This document shows positions 13,253 to 16,528 of a stretch of DNA of 16,528 nt, piece by piece; the stretch's first letter is position 1; every line of letters starts with the position of its first letter. A program made the position numbers and the translations under genes. The DNA is from Flavobacteriales bacterium UBA2426. GTDB taxonomy: Bacteria; Bacteroidota; Bacteroidia; Flavobacteriales_F; PHOS-HE28. Under the pieces are notes generated by a model, which ran no database searches, was not told the DNA's origin, and saw only the letters and a list, made by a program, of their open reading frames with translations. Location of the stretch: contig DDRC01000223.1 in the NCBI GenBank assembly GCA_002342985.1, forward strand, positions 1 through 16,528, read 5' to 3'.

Positions 13253-14914
13253 ATGGCCCGCACGAGGACGCTCACGCGCGATGAGGTGCTTCGCCTGCGG
13301 CGCGCGGCCGTTTCACGCGCGGATGGTGCCGATCAAGCGGTGCGCGGCGCGCTGGAGCGGCCCCTGGGAAGCACGGCAGCCATCAAGGAGCTGCATGATC
13401 TGCTGCTGTTCCTTGAGGCATATCCCACGAGCGCCGAGCAGCATCGCATCGCCGTGACCGGCATGCGGCGCTTCCGGCAGCGCCTGCACGAGCGGATTAC
13501 CGATGATGCCCGCCTGCGCGAAGCCCTGCAGGACAGCGGGCTCGCAGGCGGTGATGTGGTTGGATCCTATTCCTACACGATGGTCCGCTGGCTGTTGAAG
13601 CATTGGCCGGCACCGGTGCTCCTGAATGACCTGGATGCGTCGGCGGAGCAGCTATCCCTGCTCGTGCGGCCGCAGCTCACCCCGCCTGAGCAGGAAGCCT
13701 TGGATCAGTGCGGCGGTGATGCGGCCGAACTGCTGGCCGCGCTCTTCGGCGCTGGCGGACAGGCCCAGCTAAAGGGCCTGGTGCAGGCGCTGGCCGGCGG
13801 CGACATGGGCCAAGGACAGCGCGAGGCCCTGTTCAATGCCCTGTCCTGTTACGTGCGCATCGTTGGGAGCCCGAAGGCCCCCTCGCTGTCCACCTTGCGG
13901 TTCGTGGCGGAAGCGCCAAGCTTCCATCCGGGTCCGTTGCAGCGGTCGGTGGATGTGCCGGCCCTGCTGGCACGGCCGGTGGAGCCGCCATTGCCGCTGA
14001 CGGCCGGCGCCCATCGGCGATTGATCGCCACCGCCCGGCAGGTGCTCGCGCTCATGCAGCGCGAGACCGATCCGGTGACGTATGCGCAACGCGCTGAGCT
14101 GCATGCCATGGGGCGGGGTCTCACCATCGCGCTCTTCCACATGGATCCTGCGCATCGCCTCTCGCTGGAGAGCTACGTGGGCTTCATGGCCTTCAAGAAT
14201 GGTGTGCCGATGGCCTATGGTGGCGCCTGGGTCTTCCCCGGCCGCACCAAGGTGGGCATCAACGTGTTCCCGGCGCTCCGCGGAGGGGAGAGCGCATGGT
14301 TCTTCGCGCAGCTGCTGCGGCTGTACCATCAGCGCTTCAGCGTGCCGCTCTTCGAGGCGGAGAATTACCAGCTGGGCCATGGCAATCCGGACGGCCTGAG
14401 GAGTGGCGCCTACTGGTTCTACTACCGGCTCGGATTCAGGCCATGGAACGAGCGGCTCGCGCGCATCGCGGCCCGTGAGGCGAAGCGCTTGGGCAGCCAG
14501 CCCGGCTATGAGGTTCCGCTGCCACTGCTCAAGGAGCTGGTGGCCGATGGGCTGGTCCTGCGCATCCGGGACGATGAGGGTCAGCCGATGGTGGATACCG
14601 CCGCTCTGGTGCACGCGGCCGGGGCATTGGCCGGGGCCGCAGGCGACCGGCCCCGCGCCTTGAGGGATGCCCGTGCGAGGGCCCGACGCATGCTCGGAGT
14701 TCCGGATGCGGCAGCCAAGCGCGCGGCGCTTGAGGACTGGGCGCTGCCGCTGGCCCTGATCGATGACCTGGAGCGCTGGCCTGTTGCCGATCGGCGGTGC
14801 ATCGCGCGGGCGTTGGCCTTGAGGTCCGCGGGTACCGAGCATGGCTATCAGGAGGCGCTTCGCCGTTGCACGCGGCTGCTGCACGCGTGGGCAGAGGCCG
14901 GTGGCCAAGGGTGA
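13253..14914 (+). CDS. Unrecognised 553-residue protein with a GNAT-like segment
   Basis: I do not recognise this family with certainty. Residues 1-245 are helical and rich in Ala, Leu and Arg, with no signal peptide or membrane helix. Residues 300-400 look like an acyltransferase core: SLESYVGFMAFKNGVPMAYG (304-323), then GINVFPALRGGESAWFFAQLL (335-355), then NYQLGHGNPDGLRSGAYWFYYRLGFRP (371-397). The last part has the N...A..YRLGF pattern of GNAT proteins. The conserved look of this block suggests a real active site. The C-terminal 150 residues are helical again. The ATG at 13253 is 3 bp after the GT87 stop, so the two are probably co-transcribed. A GNAT partner of a lipid-linked glycosyltransferase is plausible but unproven. 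Confidence 0.8.
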   Translation: MARTRTLTRDEVLRLRRAAVSRADGADQAVRGALERPLGSTAAIKELHDLLLFLEAYPTSAEQHRIAVTGMRRFRQRLHERITDDARLREALQDSGLAGGDVVGSYSYTMVRWLLKHWPAPVLLNDLDASAEQLSLLVRPQLTPPEQEALDQCGGDAAELLAALFGAGGQAQLKGLVQALAGGDMGQGQREALFNALSCYVRIVGSPKAPSLSTLRFVAEAPSFHPGPLQRSVDVPALLARPVEPPLPLTAGAHRRLIATARQVLALMQRETDPVTYAQRAELHAMGRGLTIALFHMDPAHRLSLESYVGFMAFKNGVPMAYGGAWVFPGRTKVGINVFPALRGGESAWFFAQLLRLYHQRFSVPLFEAENYQLGHGNPDGLRSGAYWFYYRLGFRPWNERLARIAAREAKRLGSQPGYEVPLPLLKELVADGLVLRIRDDEGQPMVDTAALVHAAGALAGAAGDRPRALRDARARARRMLGVPDAAAKRAALEDWALPLALIDDLERWPVADRRCIARALALRSAGTEHGYQEALRRCTRLLHAWAEAGGQG

Positions 14915-14974
14915 TGAACGTCACGCGCCGCGCGCCGTGCCGGGCTCATCTTCGGGTTCCAATTCCTACTGACC

Positions 14975-16243
14975 ATGGCAACCGTGCATCACGACGTGCT
15001 CATCATCGGCGGCGGCACAGGCGGCATCATGACCGCTGCCCAACTGCGCCGCAAGGACAAGAAGCTCAGCATTGCTGTGATGGACCCTGCCAAGGACCAT
15101 TGGTACCAGCCGGCGTGGACGCTTGTGGCGGCCGGCGCCTTCGACATGAAGGTCACGCGCCGCGATGAGGCCGGTGTCATACCGCCCGGTGTGGTCCACA
15201 TCAAGGAGCATGCGGCCGTATTCGAGCCGGAGGCGAATACCGTGCGCACGAAGGAGGGCAATGCCTACACGTACGGCCACCTGGTGGTGGCGCCGGGCAT
15301 TCAGATGAACATCGATGACCTGCCCGGCCTCCGCGAGGCGCTGGCCACCGACAAGGTGTGCAGCAACTACCTGGATCCGGAGAAGACGAAGCGGGTGATG
15401 ACCGCCTTCAAAGGGGGAGTGGCCGTGTTCACGCAGCCCAGCACGCCCATCAAATGCGGCGGGGCCCCGCAGAAGGCGGTATACCTGGCGGATGAGTTCT
15501 TCCGGCGCAGTGGCGTGCGCGACAAGACCAAGCTCGTCTTCGCCACGCCCGGCTCGGTGATCTTCGGCGTGCAGCCCTTCCGCGCGGCGCTGGAGGACGT
15601 GATCCGCAAGAAGGAGATCATCTTCAAGGCTTTCTACAACCCCGTGCGCATCGACCCGGTGAAGCAGGAGATCCACTTCAAGTGGAGCAAGCCCGGCGAC
15701 AACCACTGCGTGATCACCGAGGAACAGGGCCTGCCGGAGAAGATCGAGGGGGAGAGCACGATTGTGATGAAGTACGACATGCTGCACCTGGCACCGCCGC
15801 AGAGCGCGCCCGACTTCGTGCGCGACTCGCCCTTGGCCTATGCCGACGGACCCAACAAGGGCTGGCTGGAGGTGGACATCAACACCCTGCAGCACAAGCG
15901 CTACGCCAACATCTTCGGGCTGGGCGATGCCGCCGCGCTGCCCACGGCCAAGACCGGCGCGGCCATCCGCAAGCAGGCCCCCGTGGTGGTGGCCAACATC
16001 CTGCAGCGCATCAAGGACGGTCTGCTCTCACCCGCCAAGTACGAGGGTTACAGCAGCTGTCCGCTGGTGACCGGCTATGGCAAGATGCTGCTGGCCGAGT
16101 TCAAGTACGACAACGTGCGCGACAGCGACCCCTTGCTCAGCAAGCTCTTCGATACCAGCAAGCCCTTGTGGAGCATGTGGGTGCTGAAGAAGCACGTGCT
16201 GCCCTGGCTGTACTGGAACCGGATGCTGAAGGGAACGATGTAG
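14975..16243 (+). CDS. sqr: Sulfide:quinone oxidoreductase, type II-like
   Basis: This 422-residue FAD protein oxidises sulfide to sulfane sulfur and passes electrons to membrane quinone. The N-terminal dinucleotide-binding motif is GGGTGG (12-17). Both redox cysteines typical of mitochondrial-type SQR are present: C161 in PSTPIKCGGAPQK and C362 in GYSSCPLVTGYGK. The FAD-contacting FGLGDAAALPTAKTGAAIRKQAP (314-336) is intact. The C-terminal KPLWSMWVLKKHVLPWLYW forms the amphipathic membrane-anchoring end. It is a complete gene with a start at 14975 fixed by the nucleotide-binding motif. No persulfide dioxygenase or rhodanese gene is visible next to it, so detoxification or energy gain cannot be separated. 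It follows the 553-residue gene after 60 bp. Confidence 0.95.
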   Translation: MATVHHDVLIIGGGTGGIMTAAQLRRKDKKLSIAVMDPAKDHWYQPAWTLVAAGAFDMKVTRRDEAGVIPPGVVHIKEHAAVFEPEANTVRTKEGNAYTYGHLVVAPGIQMNIDDLPGLREALATDKVCSNYLDPEKTKRVMTAFKGGVAVFTQPSTPIKCGGAPQKAVYLADEFFRRSGVRDKTKLVFATPGSVIFGVQPFRAALEDVIRKKEIIFKAFYNPVRIDPVKQEIHFKWSKPGDNHCVITEEQGLPEKIEGESTIVMKYDMLHLAPPQSAPDFVRDSPLAYADGPNKGWLEVDINTLQHKRYANIFGLGDAAALPTAKTGAAIRKQAPVVVANILQRIKDGLLSPAKYEGYSSCPLVTGYGKMLLAEFKYDNVRDSDPLLSKLFDTSKPLWSMWVLKKHVLPWLYWNRMLKGTM

Positions 16244-16273
16244 GCCTGCGCCCAGCACCTACCTTCACCGGGC

Positions 16274-16528
16274 ATGAAGAAAATCAACGACACCACGATC
16301 GCCTTGCTGATCGATGGTGACAACGCGGCACCCAAGCGGCTGGCCGCGATCCTGGAGGAAGTAAGCAAGCAGGGCACCATCACCATCCGGCGCATCTACG
16401 GCGACTGGACCACGCAGGGGATGAGCGGGTGGAAGGAGCTGCTGAACAGCAACGCCATCCAGCCCGTACAGCAGTTCGCCTACACGAAGGGCAAGAACAG
16501 CACGGACAGCGCGCTGATCATCGACGCC
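16274..16528 (+). CDS. NYN domain (LabA/PIN-like) putative RNase, 3' end outside window
   Basis: The 85 codons seen run off the right edge without a stop. They show the start of a NYN domain: IALLIDGDNAAPKRLAAILEE (residues 9-29) with the first acidic metal ligand D14 and the DxDN signature, then IRRIYGDWT (37-45), and TKGKNSTDSALIIDA (71-85) with the second acidic residue D78. NYN proteins are PIN-like metal-dependent ribonucleases; bacterial LabA-like members often carry a C-terminal OST-HTH/LOTUS domain, which would lie beyond the window. It starts 30 bp after the SQR stop. No Shine-Dalgarno sequence is seen. Confidence 0.9.
   Translation, partial: MKKINDTTIALLIDGDNAAPKRLAAILEEVSKQGTITIRRIYGDWTTQGMSGWKELLNSNAIQPVQQFAYTKGKNSTDSALIIDA

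Overview
The window looks like a high-GC member of the Bacteroidota, probably a Flavobacteriales-type lineage. The basis is the mix of gene families (paired pirins, cytoplasmic YceI, type II SQR, acetyl-CoA hydrolase family), the general lack of strong Shine-Dalgarno sequences, and TAnnTTTG-type -7 promoter elements in front of dxs and the first pirin gene. No rRNA, tRNA, CRISPR array, transposase or phage gene was recognised.

Left region (1-5276) looks accessory. A leftward operon of five genes is stitched together by stop/start overlaps: a DUF4258-like small protein, a GT4-type glycosyltransferase, a radical SAM/SPASM protein, a P-loop kinase-like protein, and a protein that joins a minimal nucleotidyltransferase to a tyrosine-phosphatase-like domain and runs off the left edge. 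Three junctions are 4-bp ATGA overlaps and one is 7 bp. Facing away from it is a short sigma-54-activator-type AAA+ protein with an intact GAFTGA loop but no N-terminal sensory domain. The AT-rich spacer between them carries two GATATTATCAT repeats, one of which sits in a perfect ATGATA-T-TATCAT dyad. This set reads as one regulated cassette of unknown purpose and is the best candidate here for an undescribed system. Glycan or peptide tailoring is the more conservative reading. A nucleic-acid end-processing or conflict system is the more speculative one.

Middle region (5297-11738) looks like ordinary chromosome: dxs (isoprenoid precursor synthesis) and an acetyl-CoA hydrolase/CoA-transferase gene point left. 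A rightward cassette of two pirins, a nitroreductase-family protein and a YceI protein ends at a strong hairpin terminator (11763-11797). The second pirin has a Tat-like N-terminus, so one copy may act in the cytoplasm and the other in the envelope.

Right region (11981-16528) holds a GT87/DUF2029 membrane mannosyltransferase-like protein, an unrecognised 553-residue protein with a GNAT-like section, a sulfide:quinone oxidoreductase with both catalytic cysteines, and the start of a NYN-domain (LabA-like) putative RNase cut by the window end. No gene-free stretch exceeds 300 bases.
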